From JBARDN01 sp963755705 (GTDB lineage Bacteria > Desulfobacterota > Binatia > Binatales > Binataceae), in assembly GCA_963755705.1 (NCBI GenBank), contig CAVWKW010000002.1, positions 248,001 to 312,000 on the forward strand: DNA of 64,000 nucleotides, given 5' to 3'. A program made the position numbers and the translations under genes. Positions 1-8,514 of this stretch are shown here, piece after piece (within the stretch, counting starts at the first letter, position 1; each line of letters opens with the position of its first letter). The notes under the pieces are model-generated. The model ran no database searches. It was not told the origin of the DNA and was given only the letters and a program-made list of their open reading frames with translations.

Positions 1-1
1 G

Positions 2-481
2 GGCGAGAATTCGGTCTACGTTTCCGAACATGGCCGAACGCGCCTTGTCCTCGAGCGCGGCGCCGCAAGCCCCGGCGGCACGATCATATACGTCGGACAG
101 GGACGGCCAGGGATCGCCTCCGATGGAACTATCGCGCTGCGGGGCGCGAGCCGCGCGCGCGAAATGATCTTGCGCCTTGACCAGCGCGGACGGATTCGCG
201 TCGTCGCGAGCGCGCGCGAGACGGCATCGGCACCCGGCGAGTTGGCGAGTTTCGGCGATCCTGTGGCGCCGATCGGCGCGGCGACGATCTTTCCCGCGAT
301 GGACTCGGCAGGGGCTGAGGGAATCTTTTTCGTGGACCCGCACGGCACAATTCACGAAGTCGATTCCGCCCCGGTCCACAATGCGGCGTTCGAAGTGGGT
401 GCGCCCGCTCGCCATTTTGTCGCGAGCCCGACGCTCTCGGTGGCGCCCGACGGCGGCTTTTGCTACCTCGGCGGACGCTGA
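2..481 (+). CDS. C-terminal part of a secreted repeat protein (NxxGxxAF-type tandem repeat)
   Basis: The frame is open from the first bases of the window to a TGA at 479-481, so only the last 159 residues are visible. They contain short beta-rich units of the kind GDPV....I..PAMDSAGAEGIFF, which resemble the roughly 60-residue repeats of choice-of-anchor NxxGxxAF proteins. Such proteins are usually exported and of unknown function. No catalytic motif is seen. The 3' end overlaps the convergent DUF255 gene by 19 bases. The family is assigned from repeat style only; another beta-propeller-like protein is possible. Confidence 0.55.
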   Translation, partial: GENSVYVSEHGRTRLVLERGAASPGGTIIYVGQGRPGIASDGTIALRGASRAREMILRLDQRGRIRVVASARETASAPGELASFGDPVAPIGAATIFPAMDSAGAEGIFFVDPHGTIHEVDSAPVHNAAFEVGAPARHFVASPTLSVAPDGGFCYLGGR

Positions 482-2739
482 AGGTCGAGACCGTGCGACG
501 CTTCTCCCGTCATGAAGGTGGCGATCAGCTGCGCAAGCGCGCGCGGATCCGAAACCGGACGCGCACAGGCAGTTCCTGCGCAGACGAAGGCGAGCGGAGA
601 ATCGTGACTGGCGGCAGCGGTGTACATCGCCTCTGCCGCTGCCGGCATCGCGCCTGATTTCGCTCGTGCCGGATCGACGCGGATCACGATCTTCCCGGGC
701 CGGTACGCCGCGAATGCGGCCGAGAGCAGCGCCGCGGTCCTCGCATTGTCAGGCGCGCCCACGATCGCGATCGTCGCGCCGCCATCAGCGACCTCTCCGA
801 GTGCGAGTCCGACTGTACCGAGTGAGGAATCCGCGCCGCCGCCCGCGAGCGCGGCGGCCGGCGCGAGAAATTCTTCGGCCTGCTTCTGGCAGCGGGCATC
901 CGAGCTGATCTCACCGAGCGTCCACATCACAATCGCGGCCTGCCCCTGCACCGACGGCATCGGCGTGTCGTACATTACTTGCGCGCTCGACGCGGACAGC
1001 GCGAGCACGTTGTCTTTGGGTTCGGTGCTCTGATTCCTGATGAGTCCCGTAGATGGCTCGCGAAATTTGGTGAAGATGAGATCGCATAATGCGCGGGCCT
1101 CCGCCAGATACTTCGGATCGCCGGTCGCCTGGAACGCGTCGAGCAGCGCCGACGCGAGGTAGATCTGGTCGGCCGCGATTCCCGGAACCGCCGGGCGTCC
1201 CGCCGACCATTCGTGATAAAAGCCGCCGCCGGGCGCGCGCAGATGCTCGAGTATGAAATCGAGCGCGTAGAGCGCGGTCTTCTCGTACCTTGAGTCGCCG
1301 GTCGCCCCCGCGACCGCGATAAATGCCGACGCCATCAGCGCGTTGCGATCCGTCATCAAAGCCTTATCGACCGCCGGCGTCCGGCGGCGGTTGCGAGCCG
1401 CGAGTAGTCCGCGATTCGCTTTCGCGATGATCGTCCGCGCGTCGCTCGCGGAGATCTTGAGGCGATCCGCAAGCGCGTCGGGTGTCAGCGCCTGCGCGAG
1501 CACGATCCGTCCGTCGGGGGCGTGCGGCGGCGACGGCGCGTCCATCCCGTAAAAAAGAATCGCGGCGTGCGCCTGGTCAGCGGGGAGCGCGCGCCTCACT
1601 TCATCGAGCGTCCAGGTGTAGTAGCTGCCGTCGTCGCCCTTGAACGAATCCGCGTCCTGATGTGCATAGAAATCGTGCCGGCGCGGATCGAGCAGCGTGC
1701 CGTTAACGTACGCGAGCGTCTGCGTGATCACCGCGAGCATCCGCGGATCGTGCGTGAGCTGATAAGCCTCGCTGTAGGTTGTGAGCGCCATCGCCTGGTC
1801 GTACGACATCTTCTCAAAGTGCGGCACGCGCCATCGCGGGTCGGTCGAGTAGCGATGAAACCCGCCGCCCAGTTGATCGAACACACCGCCGCGCGAAATC
1901 TTGATTAGCGAATCGAGCGCGAGCTGACGGTACTCCGGATGCGCGAAGAATCCGTAGGCGAGTGCCAGGCGCAGCGCCGGAAAATCATAAAAGCGCGGCC
2001 CCGCGCCACTTCCGAAACCTCCCGCTTGCGGATCGTAGGAGGACTTGAGGCCCGCGAGAATCTGCGCTCGCAGCGCGCGCGAATCTGCGCCCGAACCCGA
2101 TGCGGGCGGCGAATGCGCCTCGGCAGCGAGCTTCATCGCGAACGCATTCGCCTGTCCGGTGAGCTGATGCTGATCGTTCGTCCACGCCGTCGAGATGCGC
2201 CGCAAAAGCGGAACCATCGCGGCCGACACCGCGCTATCGCCAGCCGTCGGCTGCGCGGGAAGGTAGCCGGCCGCATACATCAGCGCTCCGTCGGGAGTAA
2301 CGAAGCACACCAGCGGCCACCCGCCGGCGCCGGTCAGAGCCGCGGCGGCGGCCTGATAATAGGAGTCAACGTCGGGGCGTTCGTCACTGTCAACTTTGAT
2401 CGGAACGAACTGCGCGTTGAGGACTCGCACGACCACCGGATCGGTGTAGGTCGTTTCGTCCATCACGTGGCACCAATGGCACCATACAGCGCCGATGTCG
2501 ATCATGACCGGACGGTTGAGCTTGCGCGCGAGCGCGAACGACGCGTCGCGCCACGGTTGCCAGCGGATTTTGTCCGATGCGGCGTCGCGCAGGTAAAGGC
2601 TCGCACTGTGCGTGAGCGCGCCCGCCGGAAGGGGATCGGGCGGCGCGCCCGGCTGCGCACCGAGCGCGATCGATCGGAGAAAAACTCCGATCAACAATGG
2701 CAAAAGCGACGCAAGCGGGATTTTCGTTGACAACTTCAT
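463..2739 (-). CDS. Thioredoxin-fold DUF255 protein (YyaL/SSP411 type)
   Basis: About 758 residues. The start at 2739 gives a clear signal peptide (MKLSTKIPLASLLPLLIGVF). An upstream in-frame ATG at 2856 would only add 39 residues without such a signal. The N-terminal thioredoxin-like DUF255 domain carries WCHWCH (Cys87 and Cys90), the hallmark CxxC of the family. The long remainder matches the alpha/alpha-barrel half that resembles N-acylglucosamine 2-epimerases and six-hairpin glycosidases. Homologues are often annotated as thioredoxin-domain proteins of unknown substrate; here export to the periplasm is inferred. It is transcribed divergently from the CAP-domain gene and overlaps the preceding convergent gene. 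Confidence 0.85.
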   Translation of the reverse strand: MKLSTKIPLASLLPLLIGVFLRSIALGAQPGAPPDPLPAGALTHSASLYLRDAASDKIRWQPWRDASFALARKLNRPVMIDIGAVWCHWCHVMDETTYTDPVVVRVLNAQFVPIKVDSDERPDVDSYYQAAAAALTGAGGWPLVCFVTPDGALMYAAGYLPAQPTAGDSAVSAAMVPLLRRISTAWTNDQHQLTGQANAFAMKLAAEAHSPPASGSGADSRALRAQILAGLKSSYDPQAGGFGSGAGPRFYDFPALRLALAYGFFAHPEYRQLALDSLIKISRGGVFDQLGGGFHRYSTDPRWRVPHFEKMSYDQAMALTTYSEAYQLTHDPRMLAVITQTLAYVNGTLLDPRRHDFYAHQDADSFKGDDGSYYTWTLDEVRRALPADQAHAAILFYGMDAPSPPHAPDGRIVLAQALTPDALADRLKISASDARTIIAKANRGLLAARNRRRTPAVDKALMTDRNALMASAFIAVAGATGDSRYEKTALYALDFILEHLRAPGGGFYHEWSAGRPAVPGIAADQIYLASALLDAFQATGDPKYLAEARALCDLIFTKFREPSTGLIRNQSTEPKDNVLALSASSAQVMYDTPMPSVQGQAAIVMWTLGEISSDARCQKQAEEFLAPAAALAGGGADSSLGTVGLALGEVADGGATIAIVGAPDNARTAALLSAAFAAYRPGKIVIRVDPARAKSGAMPAAAEAMYTAAASHDSPLAFVCAGTACARPVSDPRALAQLIATFMTGEASHGLDLQRPPR

Positions 2740-2949
2740 CGACGCGCGATAGCAAGTGCTCTGGCGACCCGTAGGGGCGCGGCGGCCACGACCGATCAGA
2801 GCATAGCCGGCCCGCAAATGCGCGCCTTCCGGGTAAACGAAATCAACCGCCCTCATCGAGATTCACATGAGCGGCACATGAACGGACGCTCCGCCAACAA
2901 ACGACCGGCAACGCATCGCGTAAATCGCGGACCCGCCAAGGTGATCCGG

Positions 2950-3489
2950 ATGCCGACGCCGGCGTTTGTGCGGCGCCGCCGTGTGATACGCGCGGGCGTG
3001 GGCGTCCTGATGGTTTCGCTGGTCGGCGCCGTGATTGCGCGAATTTATATTTTTCGGACCGCGCAGCGCTCGCCCGAGCAGGTGGCGCAAACCAGCGAGC
3101 AGGAAGCACAGATTCTCTCGCGGGTGAATCTGGAACGCTCGCGCGCCGGGGTTCCCGCGCTGAAATTCTCCGCGCGCCTGGCGGTGGTCGCGCGCGGACA
3201 CAGCTACGACATGGCGTTGCGCCGATATCTGTCGCATCAAAGTCCAGAGGGGATAGGCCCCGCGCAGCGGATCGCCGGCGAGGGAATCGCCTACCACGCG
3301 GCAGGCGAAAATATTTATTCCGACGATTACCGAGAACTGGACAATTTAGCCGCGCATACCGTCGCCGCATGGATGAGCAGCCCGGAGCATCGCGCCGCGA
3401 TGCTCTCGGACCGGTTTTCCGAAACCGGCGTCGGGGTAGCGCATTCCGCCGATGGGACGATCTACGTCACCCAGGATTTCGTGCGCTGA
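2950..3489 (+). CDS. CAP/SCP-domain protein, membrane-anchored
   Basis: About 179 residues from the ATG at 2950, which has AAGG eight bases upstream. In-frame ATGs at 2818 and 2878 also exist. An Arg-rich start and one hydrophobic segment (near residues 11-35) suggest a signal anchor or signal peptide. The rest is a CAP (cysteine-rich secretory/SCP-like) domain: H.YDMA, YLSHQSPEG, GENIY and WMSSPEHRAAML are the conserved family blocks, including the two His residues of the CAP cavity. Bacterial CAP proteins are extracytoplasmic and mostly uncharacterised. The methyltransferase gene follows 18 bases downstream on the same strand. Confidence 0.85.
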   Translation: MPTPAFVRRRRVIRAGVGVLMVSLVGAVIARIYIFRTAQRSPEQVAQTSEQEAQILSRVNLERSRAGVPALKFSARLAVVARGHSYDMALRRYLSHQSPEGIGPAQRIAGEGIAYHAAGENIYSDDYRELDNLAAHTVAAWMSSPEHRAAMLSDRFSETGVGVAHSADGTIYVTQDFVR

Positions 3490-3507
3490 GCGGACGACCC
3501 GACCGAT

Positions 3508-4506
3508 ATGGAATTCGCCGAGCTTGCAGCGATGGCGGGTGCACACGCCGAGGCGCGCGCGATCCAGGTTGCGCTGAAACTTGGAGTCTTTGAGGCGCTC
3601 GCCGAGCACCCCGCTTCCGCCGCCGATCTCGCGCGCAGCCTCGGCGCCGATCGGCGTGCCGTGGAAATCCTGGCCAATGCGATAGTGGCGCTTGGCCTGC
3701 TCGAGCTCGAAGGCGGGCGTTACAATCTGGTCGCCGCGTCGCGCCGCTTCCTGGTGAAGGCATCGCCGGAATATCTTGGCGGCTTGATTCTTTTCGACGA
3801 GGCAATCTTTGCGCTGTGGACCTCGCTCGAGGACGCCGTGCGAAGCGGGCGCCCCGCCCGAGCGCCGGACATGTACCAGGGCGATCCTGCCGAGACCGAA
3901 CGCTTCATCCGCGCGATGGACAGCCTGACCCGCGCGCGCGGCGATGCGCAGTGGGTGGCGGAGCATCTGGATTTGCGCGGCGCGCGCACCATCGCTGATT
4001 TGGGCGGTGGGCCGGGGGCCTATCTGGCGGCGCTGATGCGCAAATATCCGGCGGCGTCGGGCGAGATCTGGGATCTTAAAGCGACACTTGAAGTTGCACG
4101 AGGGATCCTCGCCGAACGCGAGACTGACGCCGCGGCGCGAATTACCCTGCGCAACGTTGACTACCTCAACGACGAATTGCCGGGACCGGTCAACGCGATC
4201 TTCGTGTCCAATATCATCCACAGCGAGACCGCGGAGACCAACTCGGAACTGATGCGCAAGTGCTTTCGATCGCTCGTCCCGGGTGGCACCATTGTCATCA
4301 AGGATCACGTGATGAACCGCGAACTGACCCATCCGCGCGCCGGCGCGGTCTTCTCGCTCTACCTGTTGCTCGCGACGCGCGGCCGCGACTACTCGTTCGA
4401 GGAAATCGCCGGATGGCTCGCCGACGCCGGCTTCAGCGGCGCACGCCGCGAAGATCTGCCAAGCCCGCCATTCACCTCATCCCTCGTGATCGCTGTCAGG
4501 CCCTGA
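3508..4506 (+). CDS. SAM-dependent O-methyltransferase (winged-helix dimerisation type)
   Basis: 332 residues. The N-terminal part (about 1-85) is a winged-helix dimerisation domain (GVFEALAEHPASAADLARSLGADRRAVE). The catalytic class I domain has the SAM-binding loop DLGGGPG at 164-170 and the later VPGGTIVIKDHVMNR block typical of the O-methyltransferase family 2 (hydroxyneurosporene or plant caffeate OMT-like). The substrate cannot be read from sequence. Its stop overlaps the start of the next gene (TGATG), so the two are probably translationally coupled. Confidence 0.85.
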   Translation: MEFAELAAMAGAHAEARAIQVALKLGVFEALAEHPASAADLARSLGADRRAVEILANAIVALGLLELEGGRYNLVAASRRFLVKASPEYLGGLILFDEAIFALWTSLEDAVRSGRPARAPDMYQGDPAETERFIRAMDSLTRARGDAQWVAEHLDLRGARTIADLGGGPGAYLAALMRKYPAASGEIWDLKATLEVARGILAERETDAAARITLRNVDYLNDELPGPVNAIFVSNIIHSETAETNSELMRKCFRSLVPGGTIVIKDHVMNRELTHPRAGAVFSLYLLLATRGRDYSFEEIAGWLADAGFSGARREDLPSPPFTSSLVIAVRP

Positions 4507-5111
4507 TGCGCGTGCGAGTCACGAAATTGCGCCCCTGTGCGCAGGCTCTGGCGCTGCCGATCTTGTGCGCGGGGTTGAGCGCGCTTGCGGGATGCGCCCT
4601 CGGGCTCACCACGGTTGCGCCGGCCGCGATGAGCCTGGGCGAATACGCCGGAATTCAAGCTGCCAAAGGTCCTGACCGCAATACTGCCGGACCGAGCGAC
4701 GAGCAGGACGAGCGATGCGACACGCTGGTGCAAACTCCGCCGGGAGTCGAGGAAGTTCGCAAGAACGCGGATGACGAAATCGAGTCGCGGCAATGGCGCC
4801 TGATCGACTCCGGCGACGGAATGAAATGGGCGATCGTGCAGAAGAAGATGGCGCCGGCGGACGGATGGCAGCCGAAACCGGGAATCGCCAAGCTGCAGTT
4901 CTCGCCCGAGCTGGCGAGCCAACTCAAACGCGGCGGCGATCCGAAGTACCTGGCCTATGCGCCCGAAGATACCGAAACTATCGCCGATAGCGATCAGGAA
5001 ACGACCGTAACTGAAGTGTTCGGGCCGGCCACCGGCAAATTCCAATGGCACGGGCGCACCTACGGATACGTGCTGGTGAAAAACCTTCCCTGCTTCAAAC
5101 CGCTCCATTGA
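4506..5111 (+). CDS. Putative lipoprotein of unknown function
   Basis: About 201 residues. The ATG at 4506 overlaps the TGA of the methyltransferase gene. The N-terminus has a signal peptide ending in a lipobox (SALAGC, lipidated Cys about residue 30), so envelope attachment is expected. The mature part is acidic and Lys-rich with no recognised domain. I do not recognise the family. The co-directional metallo-beta-lactamase-fold gene follows immediately. Confidence 0.75.
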   Translation: MRVRVTKLRPCAQALALPILCAGLSALAGCALGLTTVAPAAMSLGEYAGIQAAKGPDRNTAGPSDEQDERCDTLVQTPPGVEEVRKNADDEIESRQWRLIDSGDGMKWAIVQKKMAPADGWQPKPGIAKLQFSPELASQLKRGGDPKYLAYAPEDTETIADSDQETTVTEVFGPATGKFQWHGRTYGYVLVKNLPCFKPLH

Positions 5112-5131
5112 AAATCACCGGCGACTCACGC

Positions 5132-6112
5132 GTGAAGCGCCGGACCGCGGCGATCCGCTTCTTCGCCGCCGCGTTCGCGCTGGCGCTGGCATGCGCGGTC
5201 GCACGGTCATACGCTGGTGCGATGGAATCCGCCGCGGCCGAATCTGTCGGCCATCCGAATCCGGCAGCATGGCCCAATAGCGCGCTCAGCATCGCGAACC
5301 TCGGCCACGCGACGTTGGTCATGAACTACCTGGGCGTGCGCGTGCTGACCGATCCGTCGCTGTTCGACCGGGTCGGACTCGCGTTCGATTCGATCTTCAC
5401 GATCGGGCCGCGCCGCGTGACTCCGCCTCCGCTTGCGCCGGCCGATTTGCAGAACCTCGACGTCATTCTGATAACGCACGCGCATATGGATCATCTGGAC
5501 ATTCCGTCGCTCAAACGGCTTCCGAAGAGTGCGACCGTGATCGTGTGCGACAAGTGTTCGGCGCTGATCACGCCGCTCGGCTTCACCGACGTGCGCGAGC
5601 TCAGGTGGGGCGAATCAACCGAGGTTAAAGGGCTGACCGTGCGCGCGATGGCCGCCAAACATTGGGGTAAGCGGTGGCCCCCGTTCGGCGACGACTACGG
5701 ATTCAACAGCTACGTGCTCGAGAAGAATGGCGTGCGGATGCTGCTGGCGTGCGATAGCGCGAACACCGATGTATTCGCGGCGCTGGCGAGCGATCCGCCC
5801 GAGGTCGCGGCCTTTTCGATCGGCGCCTACGATCCGTGGATTCGCAATCACGCGAATCCCGAGCAGGTCTGGTCGATGTTCCAGCAGACGGGCGCGAAGT
5901 ATCTGCTGCCGATTCACTGGGGGACGTTCAAGCTCTCGAAGGAGCCGATGGACGAGCCGCTCTCGCGGCTGATACGAGCGGCCGGAGATCAGGCGAATCG
6001 GATCGTGCTTCGGCAGATCGGCGGAACCTGGCAGCTTCCCGAAAGCGATACTGCGCGCGCCTCTGCCGCCGCAGAGCCTTTGCCGCGCGCGGCGTCATCG
6101 CCCGCGCGATAG
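5132..6112 (+). CDS. Exported metallo-beta-lactamase-fold hydrolase (UlaG/NAPE-PLD-like)
   Basis: About 326 residues from a GTG at 5132. A TTG at 5108 overlapping the previous stop, and an ATG at 5045 inside the previous gene, are alternatives. The GTG start gives a signal peptide (FFAAAFALALACAVARSYAG). The MBL fold is shown by LGHATLVMNYLGVRVLTDP, the metal motif THAHMDHLD (near residue 115), and later AKHWGKRWP, CDSANTDVFA and LPIHWGTFKLSKEP, which matches the UlaG/NAPE-PLD branch. Substrate unknown. The end overlaps the convergent DNA methyltransferase gene by 18 bases. Confidence 0.85.
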   Translation: MKRRTAAIRFFAAAFALALACAVARSYAGAMESAAAESVGHPNPAAWPNSALSIANLGHATLVMNYLGVRVLTDPSLFDRVGLAFDSIFTIGPRRVTPPPLAPADLQNLDVILITHAHMDHLDIPSLKRLPKSATVIVCDKCSALITPLGFTDVRELRWGESTEVKGLTVRAMAAKHWGKRWPPFGDDYGFNSYVLEKNGVRMLLACDSANTDVFAALASDPPEVAAFSIGAYDPWIRNHANPEQVWSMFQQTGAKYLLPIHWGTFKLSKEPMDEPLSRLIRAAGDQANRIVLRQIGGTWQLPESDTARASAAAEPLPRAASSPAR

Positions 6113-6895
6113 CTGCGCACTCGCTTCGGCGATTCGGCTGCGCGCGATCGCGGCATACGCGGGGTCCCGCTCGATCCCGATCCATCGCCGTCCGAGCGTC
6201 TGCGCGGCAACCGCGGTCGTGCCAGTGCCGAGAAAGCAGTCCAGCACCAATTCGTCTGGCCCGGTCCAGAGCCGCACGATTCTCTGTGCGATCTCGAGCG
6301 GCTTCTGCGTCGGATGCTTGCCGGCGGCTCGCTCCGATCGCGGCGTGCACGGAATGCTCCACAGATTGCGCAGTTGCTTGCCGCCGCCGATCTCCTTGGA
6401 CATCGCGTAGTCGAAGGTCCAATGGCTTGCGCGCTCGGGCGTGTTGTTGCAGGCCCAGATGACATACTCGGTGCTCTCGGTCGGAAGCCTGCCGGTGATG
6501 TTCGGCTGCGCGTTGGGCTTGAACCAGGTGATCTGCTGCAGGATGCGCCGGTTGAGCAACTGCCCCAGCACGTATCCGATCACATAGATGTTATGGAAGC
6601 TGCCAAACACAAGGATGTTTCCGTTGGGACGCACCACGCGGCAGACCTCGCCGAGCCACCGCCGCGTAAACTCTACGTACTCTTCCGGGGTGAACCGGTC
6701 CCAGCGCTGCTCCATGGTAACGTGCGTGCTGAACGCCCACTTGAGGCCTTTACGCCCGCTCATGTTGTAGGGAGGATCGGTAATGCACGCGTCGATCGAC
6801 GCGTCGGGCCATCCGCTCATCACGGCGATCGCATCGCCCTCGTGGATAACGCCCGCCGCCGGTGCCGCGCAATGCTCGCGGCGCGGCTCAGGCAC
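6095..6895 (-). CDS. Site-specific DNA methyltransferase (DPPY, N6-adenine or N4-cytosine)
   Basis: 266 residues. DPPY (motif IV) is at 40-43 and the SAM-binding motif I FLGTGTT at 221-227, giving the motif order of beta-class amino-methyltransferases such as CcrM. KHPTQKPLEIAQRIV just before motif I is motif X-like. There is no restriction endonuclease next to it. Its first eight bases overlap the end of the VWA gene upstream on the same strand, so it looks translationally coupled to the AAA-VWA pair. It could be an orphan regulatory methylase or part of that system. The recognition sequence cannot be inferred. Confidence 0.88.
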   Translation of the reverse strand: MPEPRREHCAAPAAGVIHEGDAIAVMSGWPDASIDACITDPPYNMSGRKGLKWAFSTHVTMEQRWDRFTPEEYVEFTRRWLGEVCRVVRPNGNILVFGSFHNIYVIGYVLGQLLNRRILQQITWFKPNAQPNITGRLPTESTEYVIWACNNTPERASHWTFDYAMSKEIGGGKQLRNLWSIPCTPRSERAAGKHPTQKPLEIAQRIVRLWTGPDELVLDCFLGTGTTAVAAQTLGRRWIGIERDPAYAAIARSRIAEASAQLSRGR

Positions 6896-8480
6896 GCTTG
6901 CGCTTCTTCGAGAGATAATCGACCAGCATGTATTCGCCCAGATGGTCGGGGCGGGTGTAGAGCGCGCGGCCGCGATTTATCTGCGTCATCTTCTCGACGA
7001 AGGCGCGCAGGCTCGGCGAGTCGTCGAGCATGAACGTATTGATCGTGATGCCCTTGCGCGTGATTCGCTCGACTTCCTTCAGCGTCTCCTGCGCGGCGCG
7101 CATGCTGATGCCGCCGAACGAGAGCGGCCATTCACAGTAGAGCCGCTTGTTCAGAAAATACGCGGTCGGCTGTCCGTCGGTGATCACGATGATGTGCTGG
7201 TTGCGCGACGGATGCCGCCCCAGCAGGTCCGACGCGAGGCGCAGTCCGTCCTGCAGATTCGTGAACGGGTCGCCCATGTTCCACGACGCCTCGGGCAGGT
7301 CTTTGAGCTTCAACTCGACCGCGCGGGTAAAGAACCCGACGATTGAAAAATAGTCGCGCGGGAACTTCGACCGGATGAGCGTCTCCATCGCCATCGCGAC
7401 TTTCTTCGCCGCCGCGAACCGCCCTTCCCAGCTCATCGACCACGACATGTCGAGGCACAGCACCGTCGATGAGGTACTGCCGAAATCGCTTTCGTAAATC
7501 TCGAAGTCGCTCGGAGCGAGCTCGAGCGGCACGCCGGCCTTGCGCGCCAGTGCTTTCTTGAGCGTCCCAACCAGATCGAGATTCATCGGGTCGCCGAAGG
7601 TGTAGGGCTTGGTCTCGTCGGGCCGCATCTCGGTGACGCCGCGATGGTCGGTCGCGTGCGAACCGCCGCGGTCCTTCAGCAGGTTCTGGTAGATGTCCCG
7701 CAGCGCGAGCTGGCCGATTCGCCGCACGCCCTTGGGCGAGAGCTGAAAGTGATCGCCCTTGGGCATCACGTAGCCCGAGTCCGCCAGCAGCACCATCACC
7801 TGTTTCAGATTCTGAAAATCTTTGGCCGCCTGCTGTCCGAGAATCTGCTGAAGATCCTCCATCGAGATGGTCTCGAAGTTCCCGGACATCAGGTCCTGTT
7901 CGAGCTGGCGCATCCGTTCCATCTCGCGCATCAGGTCGAGCGACTCCTGGTAGCCGAGGCTCTTCTGCCCGTGGAACATGTGCTGGTTGCGATCGCGGAA
8001 ATTTTCGAGATCGCGGATATTTTCGTATTCTTCGAGCAGCTCGTCGAAATCGGCTTTGGCCTGCGCGTCCTCGAAGTCGTAGCCCTCGAGCTTGCGGATC
8101 GCTTCCGACAGGCGCCGCGGCGTTCGGGCGAGTTCGCGCTGTTTGTCCTCGACGCCGGGCTTCTGCCCCTTCAGCGAATCAAGCGTGTTGCGCTCGCGGT
8201 TCAGGATGTCTTCGAGCTTCTGCTCCATTTCGGAGAGCGAGCTCTTGAGATTGAAATCGCGATAGCGCTGGCGCATCTCCTGGCGCAGTTGCTCGATGAA
8301 CTCTTCGAGTCCCATCACCTGCACGCCGTCGAACTCCATCCCCTGGCGCATCATCCAATCCATCGCCTGGCGGACGTCGTCGGTATAGGACATGTACTCC
8401 GCGAGCTTCTCGAACACCTTGTCAGCGTCGAGCTTGAGCTTCTGCGTGCCGTCCCACTGCGTGTAGCGTGTATTAACCAT
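6888..8480 (-). CDS. VWA-domain protein paired with a MoxR/ChlI-type ATPase
   Basis: 530 residues. The first 220 or so are charged and largely helical. A C-terminal von Willebrand A domain starts near 335, with a MIDAS DMSWSMS at 344-350 (Asp344, Ser346, Ser348) and a later VITDGQPTAYF block. This is the partner type of magnesium-chelatase-like AAA ATPases. In family terms the VWA binds Mg2+ and a client that the ATPase remodels; the client is unknown. The ATPase gene lies 34 bases upstream and the DNA methyltransferase overlaps its end, giving a three-gene minus-strand unit. Confidence 0.88.
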   Translation of the reverse strand: MVNTRYTQWDGTQKLKLDADKVFEKLAEYMSYTDDVRQAMDWMMRQGMEFDGVQVMGLEEFIEQLRQEMRQRYRDFNLKSSLSEMEQKLEDILNRERNTLDSLKGQKPGVEDKQRELARTPRRLSEAIRKLEGYDFEDAQAKADFDELLEEYENIRDLENFRDRNQHMFHGQKSLGYQESLDLMREMERMRQLEQDLMSGNFETISMEDLQQILGQQAAKDFQNLKQVMVLLADSGYVMPKGDHFQLSPKGVRRIGQLALRDIYQNLLKDRGGSHATDHRGVTEMRPDETKPYTFGDPMNLDLVGTLKKALARKAGVPLELAPSDFEIYESDFGSTSSTVLCLDMSWSMSWEGRFAAAKKVAMAMETLIRSKFPRDYFSIVGFFTRAVELKLKDLPEASWNMGDPFTNLQDGLRLASDLLGRHPSRNQHIIVITDGQPTAYFLNKRLYCEWPLSFGGISMRAAQETLKEVERITRKGITINTFMLDDSPSLRAFVEKMTQINRGRALYTRPDHLGEYMLVDYLSKKRKRA

Positions 8481-8514
8481 CGCGCGCCTGTTTATCCGCC
8501 AGGATCAGGCAGGA